From contig NZ_JAMQGM010000023.1 of assembly GCF_023703325.1 (NCBI RefSeq), forward strand, positions 84,513 through 148,512: a DNA stretch of 64,000 nt, read 5' to 3'. Positions 36,539 through 44,233 of this stretch are shown here, piece after piece. The stretch comes from Streptomyces meridianus (GTDB lineage Bacteria > Actinomycetota > Actinomycetes > Streptomycetales > Streptomycetaceae). The position numbers were made by a program, and so were the translations under genes. The first letter of the stretch is position 1, and each line of letters begins with the position of its first letter. The notes under the pieces are model-generated. The model was not told the origin of the DNA, searched no databases, and saw only the letters and a list, made by a program, of their open reading frames with translations.

Positions 36539-37126
36539 ATGGACTCTTCGCAGGCAACCCCCGAGCCGGTCAAGCAGCCGGTCACTCTGCGGGCCGGGAA
36601 CGACGAACTCCGGCCAACTTTCGAGCGGTTGTGGCAGCTGTACTGGCACGACCTGTCGGAGTTCCGCGGGGTCGTCCCGCGGCCGGACGGCACCTACCGC
36701 TCCGACCGGCTGGCGTCGTACTTCGGCGAGCCGGACCACCACGCCCACCTGATCCACCACGGCCGCGACCTCGCCGGCTTCGTCCTGACCCGGCGCCTGT
36801 CCGAAGGCGCGCGATCCGTCTACGCCTTCTTCGTCGTCCGGGCGCTGCGCCGCAGGGGCGTGGGGCACCGGGCGGCGCGGGAGATGCTGCGGCTGTGTCC
36901 CGGGCCGTGGGCGATCGCCTTCCAGGAGGAGAACCCGAAGGCCGCCCGTTTCTGGCGACAGCTGGCCACCGACGCCGTGGGCGCGGCCTGGCGGGAGGAA
37001 CGCCGCCCGGTGCCGCCGCCCGCCCCGAAGCACCTGCCGGACGACGTCTGGATCCTGCTCGACACGTCGGCCGCCGGTGGCCCAGGCCGGAACTCTCAGT
37101 CCGTGCCCGGGGCCGCGCAGGGATAG
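36539..37126 (+). CDS. GNAT-family acetyltransferase
   Basis: The 195-residue product has the GNAT core: LAGFVLTRRLSE (strand 4), VYAFFVVRALRRRGVGHRAAREML (acetyl-CoA loop R-R-x-G-V-G-x-R-A), and FQEENPKAARFWRQLA (strand 5-helix 4). It belongs to a subgroup annotated as predicted acetyltransferases; the substrate is unknown. ATG 36539 is chosen because the upstream extension is low-complexity. The 3' end overlaps the convergent hypothetical gene by 31 bases. Confidence 0.82.
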   Translation: MDSSQATPEPVKQPVTLRAGNDELRPTFERLWQLYWHDLSEFRGVVPRPDGTYRSDRLASYFGEPDHHAHLIHHGRDLAGFVLTRRLSEGARSVYAFFVVRALRRRGVGHRAAREMLRLCPGPWAIAFQEENPKAARFWRQLATDAVGAAWREERRPVPPPAPKHLPDDVWILLDTSAAGGPGRNSQSVPGAAQG

Positions 37127-37767
37127 TCGATGGCGTGCACGTCGTCGGCCAGGTCCGCGAGAGCGAGCCGGGGGTTGAGCGACTTCATGACGTGGTCGGT
37201 CAGCGGTTCGGAGGCGTAAACGTGCGCGACGGCCGTCAGGTCCACGGGCACCTCGTAGTAGTCCTGCGCGAAGCGCTGGAACGCATCCGGCGTCGGATCG
37301 ATGAGCAGCTCGAACAGGTACTCCGCGCCGTCCTCGACGTCCGTGGGAACGTCGACAGCGCCGTGCCGCCAGGCGTCGTCTCCTGTCTCCCGCCAGAGGC
37401 ACGCGGTCACGGCCGGCGTGCCCCACTCGTCCTTGGCGGATTCGACGAACGGCCGAAAGGTCTCGGGCACGTCGTCGATCACCCCGGGCCAGACGCTGAG
37501 GTCGTTCCGCGCGTACGGCGTCAGCGGCGACTCATGGTCGAAGCCGAGCAGGCACACGCCGGAGGCCGAGAACAGCACCGCGTACTCGTCGCCGGACCCG
37601 TTGCTCATCCAGGCCGCCTCCTGCCCGGGTATCCGGTGGGCGTCGAAGAAGTGGTACCGAAAGTTCCGGTCCGGGCACAGGATCGCGTCGAGCATCGCCA
37701 GGGATCGGCACAGCCTGCGCAGAGCGGCAGGGGCGGGAAGCCGCGGTGCCACGTCGTGAACGGTCAT
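37096..37767 (-). CDS. Hypothetical protein, 223 residues
   Basis: The family is not recognised by name. It is an acidic soluble protein with conserved-looking segments (LDAILCPDRNFRYHFFDAHR, AAWMSNGSGDEYAVLFSASGVCLLGFDHES, LTACLWR-like strand, then DPTPDAFQRFAQDYYEV). The pattern is common in streptomycete genomes. No signal peptide or membrane helix is seen. The ATG has only a weak GGA upstream. A strong hairpin separates it from the upstream operon. Confidence 0.72.
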   Translation of the reverse strand: MTVHDVAPRLPAPAALRRLCRSLAMLDAILCPDRNFRYHFFDAHRIPGQEAAWMSNGSGDEYAVLFSASGVCLLGFDHESPLTPYARNDLSVWPGVIDDVPETFRPFVESAKDEWGTPAVTACLWRETGDDAWRHGAVDVPTDVEDGAEYLFELLIDPTPDAFQRFAQDYYEVPVDLTAVAHVYASEPLTDHVMKSLNPRLALADLADDVHAIDYPCAAPGTD

Positions 37768-37797
37768 GGGGCGATCCAACACGGCACCACTGACATC

Positions 37798-37830
37798 CCC
37801 CGGCCCCGGTGGCGAACACCGGGGCCGGGG
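37798..37830 (-). terminator. Terminator of the glutathionylspermidine-synthase-like operon
   Basis: A perfect 14-bp stem (CCCCGGCCCCGGTG and its complement) with loop GCGAA begins 15 bases beyond the stop of the minus-strand gene ending at 37845. Confidence 0.8.
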
Positions 37831-37844
37831 CTCCTCGAAGCTCG

Positions 37845-39029
37845 TCAGAGGATGACGTGCGGGATGAAGCGCGCGTACTCGTCGGTGATCAGACCCGACG
37901 ACTCGCGGATGCCGAGCCCTGCGGCCTCGTTCTCGACGACCCAGGCCCCGAGCACGGTGCGGTTGCCGTCGAAGTCCGGCAGCGGCGCCAGCGCCTGGTA
38001 GCAGCAGGGTTCCTCGGGCTGCGGCGGCGCCGAGCCGGGCTCGTGCACCGTGACGCCCGCGCCCTCGCGGCCCAGCAGCGGCTTGGCGACATATCCCCCC
38101 TCGTCGGCGAGTTCCCGCGGGCCGTCCAGGTAGGCCGGGAGCAGGTTGGGGTGTCCCGGGTACAGCTCCCAGAGGACCGCCAGGAGGGCCTTGTTGGACA
38201 GCAGCATCTTCCACGCGGGCTCGATCCACAGGGTGCTGCCGGTGCCGCCGCCGTTGTCGAGGGTGTCGAGCACGTGCGACCCGAACTCGTCCGTGGCCAG
38301 CCACTCCCACGGGTAGAGCTTGAAGCAGCTGCGGATGAAGCCCAGTTGTTTGTCGACGAACCGGCCGGTGAGCTCGTCCCAGCCGATGTCCTCCATGGAC
38401 ACCGCTTCGGTGGCCAGGCCCGCCTGGTCCGCGGTCTCCCGCAGGTAGGCGACGGTCATCAGGTCCTCGCCGAGCTCGTCCGCCGCGGAGTGCGCGAAGT
38501 GGACGCGCGCGCCGGGCGGCAGCAGCGGGCTCTGCCTCTTCCAGGCGTCGACCAGCCGCTCGTGCAGGGAGTTCCACTGGTCGGCGCCCGGGAAGCGGTC
38601 CTCCATCCAGAACCACTGGGCGCTGGCGGCCTCCACGAGCGACGTCGGGGTGTCGGCGTTGTATTCCAGCATCTTGGCCGGGCCCCCGCCGTCGTAGCGC
38701 AGGTCGAACCGCGCGTAGATGCTGGGCTGTTCGGCCCGCCGCCGCCACGACTCGCCGACCAGCGCGGCGAGCCGCGGGTCGTCGATGCCGAGGTCGGCGA
38801 ACCGGTTGCGCTCGACGATGTGCTCGGCCGCTGCGAGGCACATCCGGTGCAGTTCCTCGACGACTTCCTCGAGCGCCTCCACCTCGGGCAGCGAGAACTC
38901 GTAGTACGCGCTCTCGTCCCAGTAGGGACGCATCGAGTCGTCGGGGTAGCGGGTCAGCGGGTAGATGACGCCCTGGTCCTCGACGATGCGCTGCCAGTCG
39001 GGACGCGGCGCGATCGTGTGCCGGCGCAC
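37845..39029 (-). CDS. Glutathionylspermidine synthase-family (YgiC/YjfC-like) ATP-grasp protein
   Basis: The 394-residue protein matches the C-terminal amidase-independent synthetase domain of glutathionylspermidine synthase. Signatures: DWQRIVEDQGVIYP at the start, YWDESAYYEF, RFDLRYDGGGPAKMLEYNADTPTSLVEA (ATP-grasp core), FWMEDRFPGADQWNSLHE, and the late YVAKPLLGREGAGV nucleotide/metal loop. It would ligate a carboxylate and an amine with ATP. Streptomycetes make mycothiol rather than glutathione, so the true substrate must differ. The start is GTG 39029, six bases after the stop of the lipoprotein gene, so the two form an operon. Confidence 0.88.
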   Translation of the reverse strand: MRRHTIAPRPDWQRIVEDQGVIYPLTRYPDDSMRPYWDESAYYEFSLPEVEALEEVVEELHRMCLAAAEHIVERNRFADLGIDDPRLAALVGESWRRRAEQPSIYARFDLRYDGGGPAKMLEYNADTPTSLVEAASAQWFWMEDRFPGADQWNSLHERLVDAWKRQSPLLPPGARVHFAHSAADELGEDLMTVAYLRETADQAGLATEAVSMEDIGWDELTGRFVDKQLGFIRSCFKLYPWEWLATDEFGSHVLDTLDNGGGTGSTLWIEPAWKMLLSNKALLAVLWELYPGHPNLLPAYLDGPRELADEGGYVAKPLLGREGAGVTVHEPGSAPPQPEEPCCYQALAPLPDFDGNRTVLGAWVVENEAAGLGIRESSGLITDEYARFIPHVIL

Positions 39030-39035
39030 GGCGCG

Positions 39036-39398
39036 TCAGCCGCCGCTGCTGCCGTGCTTGGACCCGAAGCCGCCGCGGTGCACGGACGAGCCGCCACTGC
39101 GCTTGGTGAAGCTGCCGTCCTCGGCATAGCCCTTCTCGATGTCGGCGTCGTAGTACCAGGCGGCGTCCTTGCCGAAACCACGGCTCTTGCCGTACCTCGA
39201 CCCGCTGGAACCGGAACCCGACGTCCCCCGGCACTCGCTGGAGTCCAGCACCTTGTAACCGCGGTTCATCTCATAGCTGTTGCGGTCCACGCACCGTTTG
39301 TCGGCCTCGGAGCTGCATGCGGTGAGCATTGCCGCCAGGGCGCTCACGCTGCCGAGTATCACCGTGCCCGACCTGAGGCGCCGTCGCGTCGCGTCCAT
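39036..39398 (-). CDS. Small Ser/Gly-rich lipoprotein (YgiB-like position)
   Basis: The 120-residue product has a lipobox LTAC (Cys at about 28). Two further Cys follow (KRCVDRN, SSECRG). The C-terminal half is Gly/Ser/Lys/Tyr-rich with low complexity (YGKSRGFGKDAAWYYDADIEKGY). In E. coli the small lipoprotein-like YgiB precedes YgiC; the same order here suggests the pair works together at the envelope. The ATG has GGAGGT upstream. Confidence 0.75.
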   Translation of the reverse strand: MDATRRRLRSGTVILGSVSALAAMLTACSSEADKRCVDRNSYEMNRGYKVLDSSECRGTSGSGSSGSRYGKSRGFGKDAAWYYDADIEKGYAEDGSFTKRSGGSSVHRGGFGSKHGSSGG

Positions 39399-39445
39399 CA
39401 GGACCTCCCCCGTCTTCTGCTTCTGTCATGTGCCCGTCCTGGGCA

Positions 39446-39474
39446 GGAATCAGAGTAGGGCCAGGGGGTGACAA
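39446..39474 (-). promoter_or_regulatory. Candidate promoter of the lipoprotein / ATP-grasp operon
   Basis: On the minus strand, TTGTCA (39474-39469), 17 bases, then GATTCC (39451-39446), 48 bases before the ATG. The -35 matches at five of six positions and the -10 is weak. Confidence 0.3.
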
Positions 39475-39617
39475 CCCGGCAAGAGGGGCTCGATCACTGT
39501 TGCGGAGCGGGTCATCATGGCCTCTACCCACGGGCGGCAGACCCGGCGGCGAGGTTACGCCCGAACCGGACGAGGACGACGACGGCGGGCAGGAGTGAGT
39601 ATCAGGAGCCGATCGGA

Positions 39618-40343
39618 TCAATCCGTGACGGGCAGGCACTCGGCGAGCAGGGCGACGATGTCACGCCAGGCTCGCTGTGCGTGCCGTGGGTGGTGGCCGA
39701 CGCCGGGAGGCACGGTGTGGTCGACCGGGGGGTGGTGGAAGGCGTGAAGGGCTCCTCCGTAGACCACGAGGCGCCAGTCGACGTCCGCGGCCTGCATCTC
39801 TTCGGTGAACGCGACCCGTTGCGCGGGCGGCATGATCGGGTCTTCCGACCCGACCCCGGCCCATACCGGGCAGCGAATGCGTGCCGCCTCGCCCGGTCGG
39901 CCCGTGGTCAGTGCGTTGACCGTCCCGATCGCGCGCAGGTCGACGCCATCGCGACCGAGCTCCAGTGCGACTGCGCCCCCGGTGCCGTAGCCGACGGCGG
40001 CGGTCCGGTCGGGGTCGGCCCGTGGTTCGGCACGCAACACGCCGAGCGCTGCGTGACCGATTCCTCGCATCCGGTCAGGGTCGGCGAGCAGCGGCATACA
40101 ACGGGCCAACATTTCCTCCGGGTCTTCCAAATAGCGCCCGCCGTGGAGGTCGAAGGCCAGCGCCACGTATCCCAGCTCGGCCAGAGCCTCGGCCCGGTGG
40201 CGCTCGACATCGCTGAGCCCGGTCCCCTCGGGTCCGATCAGGACTGCGGGCCGGCGCTCGGCACCGGCCGGGAGCGCGAGGTGTCCGATCATCGTCAGGT
40301 TGTCGGCCGGGTATTCGACCGTACGGGTTGTGACCGTCGTCAT
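39618..40343 (-). CDS. Dienelactone-hydrolase-family alpha/beta hydrolase, nucleophile replaced
   Basis: The 241-residue product has the DLH fold: TMIGHLALPAG, AVLIGPEGTGLSD, ALAFDLHGGRY. The nucleophile elbow reads GYGTGG, where active enzymes have G-x-C/S-x-G-G, so the Cys/Ser is a Gly. The acid (GSEDPI) and the His (GALHAFHHP) are kept. It may be a non-hydrolytic ligand binder or use another residue. Codon use and length are normal, so it is not a simple pseudogene. The ATG has no clear ribosome site. Confidence 0.8.
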   Translation of the reverse strand: MTTVTTRTVEYPADNLTMIGHLALPAGAERRPAVLIGPEGTGLSDVERHRAEALAELGYVALAFDLHGGRYLEDPEEMLARCMPLLADPDRMRGIGHAALGVLRAEPRADPDRTAAVGYGTGGAVALELGRDGVDLRAIGTVNALTTGRPGEAARIRCPVWAGVGSEDPIMPPAQRVAFTEEMQAADVDWRLVVYGGALHAFHHPPVDHTVPPGVGHHPRHAQRAWRDIVALLAECLPVTD

Positions 40344-40392
40344 GCGACTGGACGGTAATGACCGTTGCGCCCGTTCGGGGTGGTGTTCACGG

Positions 40393-40608
40393 ATGGCAGA
40401 CAGCAGTCTGCCCCGACTACAGCACCCGGACGCGTCGCCCCAGGGCTACACCCTGCGCGTCAGCGCCGTCCCAGCCGCGCACCGCCAGCTCCTCGACCGC
40501 TGCCAGCCGCTCGACGGCGGCCAGGGCGTTCCCGCGATCCCGGCCCAGCGCAAGGCCCGCCGCGAGTACGAGAACCGGGTCGGCGCGCTCACACCGGCCG
40601 GACCATGA
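40393..40608 (+). CDS. Doubtful small ORF, 71 residues
   Basis: Between the hydrolase and the AhpD-like gene lies a frame with a protein-like C-terminal half (QGYTLRVSAVPAAHRQLL, AQRKARREYENRVG) but no ribosome site and no recognised family. It may be a gene remnant. Otherwise 40344-40706 holds nothing I can support. Confidence 0.3.
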   Translation: MADSSLPRLQHPDASPQGYTLRVSAVPAAHRQLLDRCQPLDGGQGVPAIPAQRKARREYENRVGALTPAGP

Positions 40609-40706
40609 TCACCGGCTTGGCGTCAACCGTTGTCCCGAGGTTCCCGAGGCCGTGTTACCGGAGCGGTGCGGATCCCGTTGTCGGTGCCGCTCGCCATCAT
40701 GAAGGC

Positions 40707-41201
40707 ATGACGCAACCTCATGTGGAGTCCCACAAGCCCCGGATGAACCTCTTCGAGCTGGCCCCGGATGTCTACCGGGCCATGCGCACTCTGGACCGCG
40801 CGGCCCGGAAGGGTGTCGACCCGGCCCTCGCGGAGCTGGTGAAGATCCGTGCCTCGCAGCTGAACCACTGCGCGTACTGCCTCGACATGCACATCAAGGA
40901 CGCCCGGGCGGCCGGCGAGAGCGAGCAGCGGATCTACTTCCTGAGCGCCTGGGAGGAGGCCCACGGCTACTACACCGAGCAGGAGCGGGCAGCACTGGCG
41001 CTGACCGAGGCCATCACGGTCCTCACCGACGGCTTCGTCCCGGACGAGGTCTATGAACGGGCGGCGAACCACTTCGAGGAGGCCGAACTGGCCCAGCTGA
41101 TCAGCCTCGTCCTGGTGATCAACTCCTGGAACCGGATCGCCGTCACCTGCCGCACGACGCCGGGGACGTACCGGCCGGGACAGCACAACGGCTCGGCCTG
41201 A
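40707..41201 (+). CDS. Carboxymuconolactone decarboxylase / AhpD-like protein
   Basis: The 164-residue protein has the AhpD-type motif ELVKIRASQLNHCAYCLDMHIKDA, with redox Cys-x-x-Cys and the downstream His. The following ALALTEAITVLTDG helix is also typical. Members act as disulfide-linked peroxidase partners or decarboxylases; this length and motif fit the alkylhydroperoxidase-domain group. The ATG is preceded eight bases upstream by another ATG that opens a three-codon frame ending in TGA across this start. A GAAGG lies between them. Confidence 0.88.
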   Translation: MTQPHVESHKPRMNLFELAPDVYRAMRTLDRAARKGVDPALAELVKIRASQLNHCAYCLDMHIKDARAAGESEQRIYFLSAWEEAHGYYTEQERAALALTEAITVLTDGFVPDEVYERAANHFEEAELAQLISLVLVINSWNRIAVTCRTTPGTYRPGQHNGSA

Positions 41202-41334
41202 GCGGGTCGGCCTCTCCGGGCGCCGGAGCCACGCGGCCGCGCCGGGTGCTCTCCGACGAGCGGGGCTGCCGAGCTCCGGCGGATACTGGTCGCAGAGCCC
41301 CAGCTCGTAGGGGTGTCATCGAGGCAGGCTGCAC

Positions 41335-42558
41335 ATGGATCCCGAGATCGACTACACAGCGGTCTTCCGGGCCCTCCCGGGAGGGGTGCTGCTGCTGACC
41401 CCGGAGCTGATCATCGCAGACGCCAGCAGGGCGTATCTGCGACTTTCCGGGCGCTCCCGGGACGAGCTCACCGGCCGGTACCTGTTCGACGTCTTCCCCG
41501 ACAACCCGGCCGACCCGACCGCGTCCGGCCGGCGCAACCTGGAAGCTTCGCTGCGGCGTGTGATGGCCACCGGGATGCGCGACACCATGGCGCTGCAACG
41601 CTACGACGTGGAGATACCCGGCCGGCCCGGCATCTTCGAGGAGCGGTACTGGAGTCCCGTCAACGCCCCCGTGCTCGGCCCGGACGGCAAGGTGCGCATG
41701 ATCGTGCACCGGGTGGAGGAGGTCACCGCGTTCATCCGCGACCGCGGGCTCGGATCCGGCGACGACCGTCATCGGATGATGGAGGCCGAGCTGTACGCCC
41801 GGGGCCGTGAACTGCAGGAGGTCAACGAGCGGCTGCGGCAGGCCTACGCGCGCGAACGGCAGGTGGCCCTCGCCCTGCAGGAGGCGATGCTGCCCACGCC
41901 CCGGAGCATCGGGCGGCGTCGGCCGGCGGTGCGCTACCGGCCCGCGGTCGGAGCGCTGAACGTCTGCGGCGACTGGTACGACCTGATCGATCTGCCCGGT
42001 GAGCGCATCGCCGTCGCCGTCGGGGATGTCGTCGGTCACGGTCTGTCCGCCGCCGGTGTCATGGGGCAACTGCGCAGCGCGCTCAGCGCCGCCATGCGGG
42101 TCGCCGACGGCCCTGCCCAGGCGCTGGACGTGCTCAGTCTGTACGCGCGTTCCGTGGACGGCGCGGAGTCGACGGTCGTGGCGCAGAGCGTCGTCGACTG
42201 GCACACGGGCATGATCGCCTACAGCTGCTCGGGCCATCCCCCGCCCGCTCTGCTCCACCCCGACGGAACCGTCCAGTTCCTGGACCAGGCCGTCAACCCA
42301 CCGCTGGGCGCCCCGCCCGACCACTGCCCCAACTGCCAGGCCACAGCCCGCTTCACCGAGGGCGCGACCCTGGTGATGTACACCGACGGCCTCGTCGAGC
42401 GCCGTGACGAGGACATCGACACCGGGCTGGCCCGGCTGGCCGCCACGCTCACCGGCCACCGGGGGGCCGATGCCGAGACGCTGGCCGACGCCCTCCTGGC
42501 CGATCTGATCCCGGACGGGCACGTCGACGACACCGCTCTGGTCGTCATCGAACTCTGA
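41335..42558 (+). CDS. PAS-domain PP2C (SpoIIE/RsbU-type) serine phosphatase
   Basis: The 407-residue regulator has an N-terminal PAS-like domain (about 5-130; LPGGVLLLTPELIIADASRAYLRLSGRS). A helical linker or coiled coil follows (about 140-180; ELQEVNERLRQAYARERQVALALQEAMLP). The PP2C-type phosphatase domain covers about 185-407, with metal-binding Asp in NVCGDWYDLI, VGDVVGHG, YTDGLVERRDED and DDTALVVI. It would dephosphorylate an anti-anti-sigma factor in partner-switching control of a sigma factor. No anti-sigma kinase gene is adjacent. A hairpin follows. Confidence 0.9.
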   Translation: MDPEIDYTAVFRALPGGVLLLTPELIIADASRAYLRLSGRSRDELTGRYLFDVFPDNPADPTASGRRNLEASLRRVMATGMRDTMALQRYDVEIPGRPGIFEERYWSPVNAPVLGPDGKVRMIVHRVEEVTAFIRDRGLGSGDDRHRMMEAELYARGRELQEVNERLRQAYARERQVALALQEAMLPTPRSIGRRRPAVRYRPAVGALNVCGDWYDLIDLPGERIAVAVGDVVGHGLSAAGVMGQLRSALSAAMRVADGPAQALDVLSLYARSVDGAESTVVAQSVVDWHTGMIAYSCSGHPPPALLHPDGTVQFLDQAVNPPLGAPPDHCPNCQATARFTEGATLVMYTDGLVERRDEDIDTGLARLAATLTGHRGADAETLADALLADLIPDGHVDDTALVVIEL

Positions 42559-42575
42559 CCCCCGCACGAACCTCC

Positions 42576-42604
42576 GGCCGTTCCCGGGTCCTGCAGGAAC
42601 GGCC
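42576..42604 (+). terminator. Hairpin after the PP2C phosphatase gene
   Basis: A perfect 9-bp stem GGCCGTTCC / GGAACGGCC with an 11-base loop, 18 bases after the stop. Confidence 0.6.
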
Positions 42605-42803
42605 CTCCCCGGACGGGTACGGCTGAGGCTCCGCAGGCGGTCACCCGTCTGCCGTAACCCGAGGCGCCCGCACTCGCCCCCGATGCCGGGGCATTCCCTC
42701 CGTCCGCGCCGTCCCGTGGCGCATGATGGAGGCAGTCCCCGCATGGCAGTACGGCACAACCACACACGGCCAGAAAGGGGGCACCCACTTGGGAGGTCTC
42801 ACG

Positions 42804-43042
42804 ATGACGGCGCCGCTGCCCGACCAGGAGTTGGACGACCTGCTGCACACCTACGAGCACCTGGAGGTGCCGGAGGGACAGCGGGCAGAGCTCACGACGG
42901 CGAGGGCAGCACCACCGTGTACGCCAACCCGGACGGCAAGGGCGCGTACCGCGACGAGCACCGGGTGGTCTTCGGCGAGAAGCTGCCGCTGCCCGAGCCG
43001 TTCGGTCTCGAGCTCGACACCTCGGTCTTCCTCAAGCCCTGA
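42804..43042 (+). pseudogene. Uma2-family pseudogene with internal deletion and frameshift
   Basis: ATG 42804 with GGGAGG upstream starts a normal Uma2-like N-terminus (LDDLLHTYEHLEVPEGQRAEL, read as positions 11-31). At about 42890-42910 the sequence jumps to the typical C-terminus (TTVYANPDGKGAYRDEH, then PFGLELDTSVF) in another frame, ending at TGA 43042. About 100 central residues, including the PD-(D/E)xK core, are missing. Two intact Uma2 genes occur at 51275 and 56274. Confidence 0.75.
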
Positions 43043-43075
43043 GGCACCCGCGGCCCTGGCCGACTGAACGCGAAC

Positions 43076-43113
43076 GTGCCGGTGGCGCACGCCTTCGCGT
43101 ACGCCACCGGCAC
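43076..43113. terminator. Terminator of the betaine operon (bidirectional)
   Basis: A perfect 12-bp stem GTGCCGGTGGCG / CGCCACCGGCAC lies 38 bases beyond the binding-protein stop and just after the Uma2 remnant. Confidence 0.8.
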
Positions 43114-43151
43114 ATCGGGCAAGGGTCCGGACCACCGGCCCCGAGCGGGAC

Positions 43152-44120
43152 TCAGCCCTTCGGGATCCACTGCTTCCAGGTGTCCGGGTTCTCCTTGACC
43201 CACTTCTCGGCCGCGGCCTCCGGAGACATCTTCTCGCCCGCGATCATCTTCGCGACCTCGTTCTGCTGCTCCGTGGTCCACTTGAAGTTCTTCAGGAACT
43301 GGGCCGCCTTGCCGCCGTCCTTGGCGAAGTCGGCGTTGAGGAACTTCTGCAGCGGGGTCTTCGGGTAGCCGCAGGTGATCTTCTTGGTGTCCTTGTCGCA
43401 GCCGTCCTTGTACTCGGGCAGCTTGACCTCGGTCAGCTCAATGTCGTTGTTGAGCCACTGCGGGGTCCACCAGTACGTCAGGAAGGGCTTCTTCTCCTTG
43501 ACGTTCTTCTTGATCTCCGTGATCTGCGCGGCCTCACTGCCTGCGTAGACCGGCTTGAAGTTCAGCTTGTGGTTCTTGATGAGGGCAGCGTCGTTGGTGA
43601 CGTAGTCGGGCGAGCCCTCGAGGATCTGGCCCTTGCCGTCGCTCTCGGAGGTCTTGAGCTGGTCCGCGTACTTGTTGAGGTTGCGGAAGTCCTTGACGTC
43701 CGGGTGCTTGTCCGCGAAGTACTTCGGCACGAACCAGCCGATGTGACCGGTGACCCCGAGGTCGCCGCCCTTGACGACGGCCTTCTTGTCGTCGATGTAC
43801 TTCTTCTCCTGGGCGGGGTGGCCCCAGTCCTCCATGATCGCGTCGAGGTTTCCCTTGGCCAGCGCGTCCCAGGCCAGCACCTCACCCATCTGCTGGGTCT
43901 TGACCTTGTAGCCGAGCTCGTTCTCGAGCAGGTTCTGGGCGACGGCGACGTTCGCCTGCGCACCGACCCACGACGGAACGGTGAGCTTCACGGTCTTGCC
44001 GCTCTCGCCCGCCTGGTCGGACTGACCGGTCTTGGCCGCACCGCAGGCGCTGAGCGCCAGCATGCCGCACACACCGGCGGTGGCTATCGCTGCTTTGACT
44101 ACACGCTTGTTCTGGGACAT
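43152..44120 (-). CDS. Glycine betaine/choline ABC transporter substrate-binding lipoprotein
   Basis: The 322-residue OpuAC-type binding protein has lipobox LSAC (about Cys26). The ligand-binding fold shows VPSWVGAQANVAVAQNLLENELGY, AIMEDWGHPAQ, TGHIGWFVPKY and TYWWTPQWLNNDIEL, with several Trp/Tyr for a cation-pi cage around the quaternary amine. It is the last gene of the operon, after the fused permease. The ligand may be betaine, choline or proline betaine; the oxidases upstream favour choline or betaine. The ATG has GAGGA at nine bases. Confidence 0.93.
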   Translation of the reverse strand: MSQNKRVVKAAIATAGVCGMLALSACGAAKTGQSDQAGESGKTVKLTVPSWVGAQANVAVAQNLLENELGYKVKTQQMGEVLAWDALAKGNLDAIMEDWGHPAQEKKYIDDKKAVVKGGDLGVTGHIGWFVPKYFADKHPDVKDFRNLNKYADQLKTSESDGKGQILEGSPDYVTNDAALIKNHKLNFKPVYAGSEAAQITEIKKNVKEKKPFLTYWWTPQWLNNDIELTEVKLPEYKDGCDKDTKKITCGYPKTPLQKFLNADFAKDGGKAAQFLKNFKWTTEQQNEVAKMIAGEKMSPEAAAEKWVKENPDTWKQWIPKG

Positions 44121-44233
44121 GACGCTGTTTCCTCTTCTGTTTGTGGTTCTTGTTCTGTTTCTTCGAGGTTCTTGCGGGTTCTTCGCGCGGTGCGCCCGTG
44201 CCGGAGGCGCGGTTGCCGGAAGCTGCCGCACCG

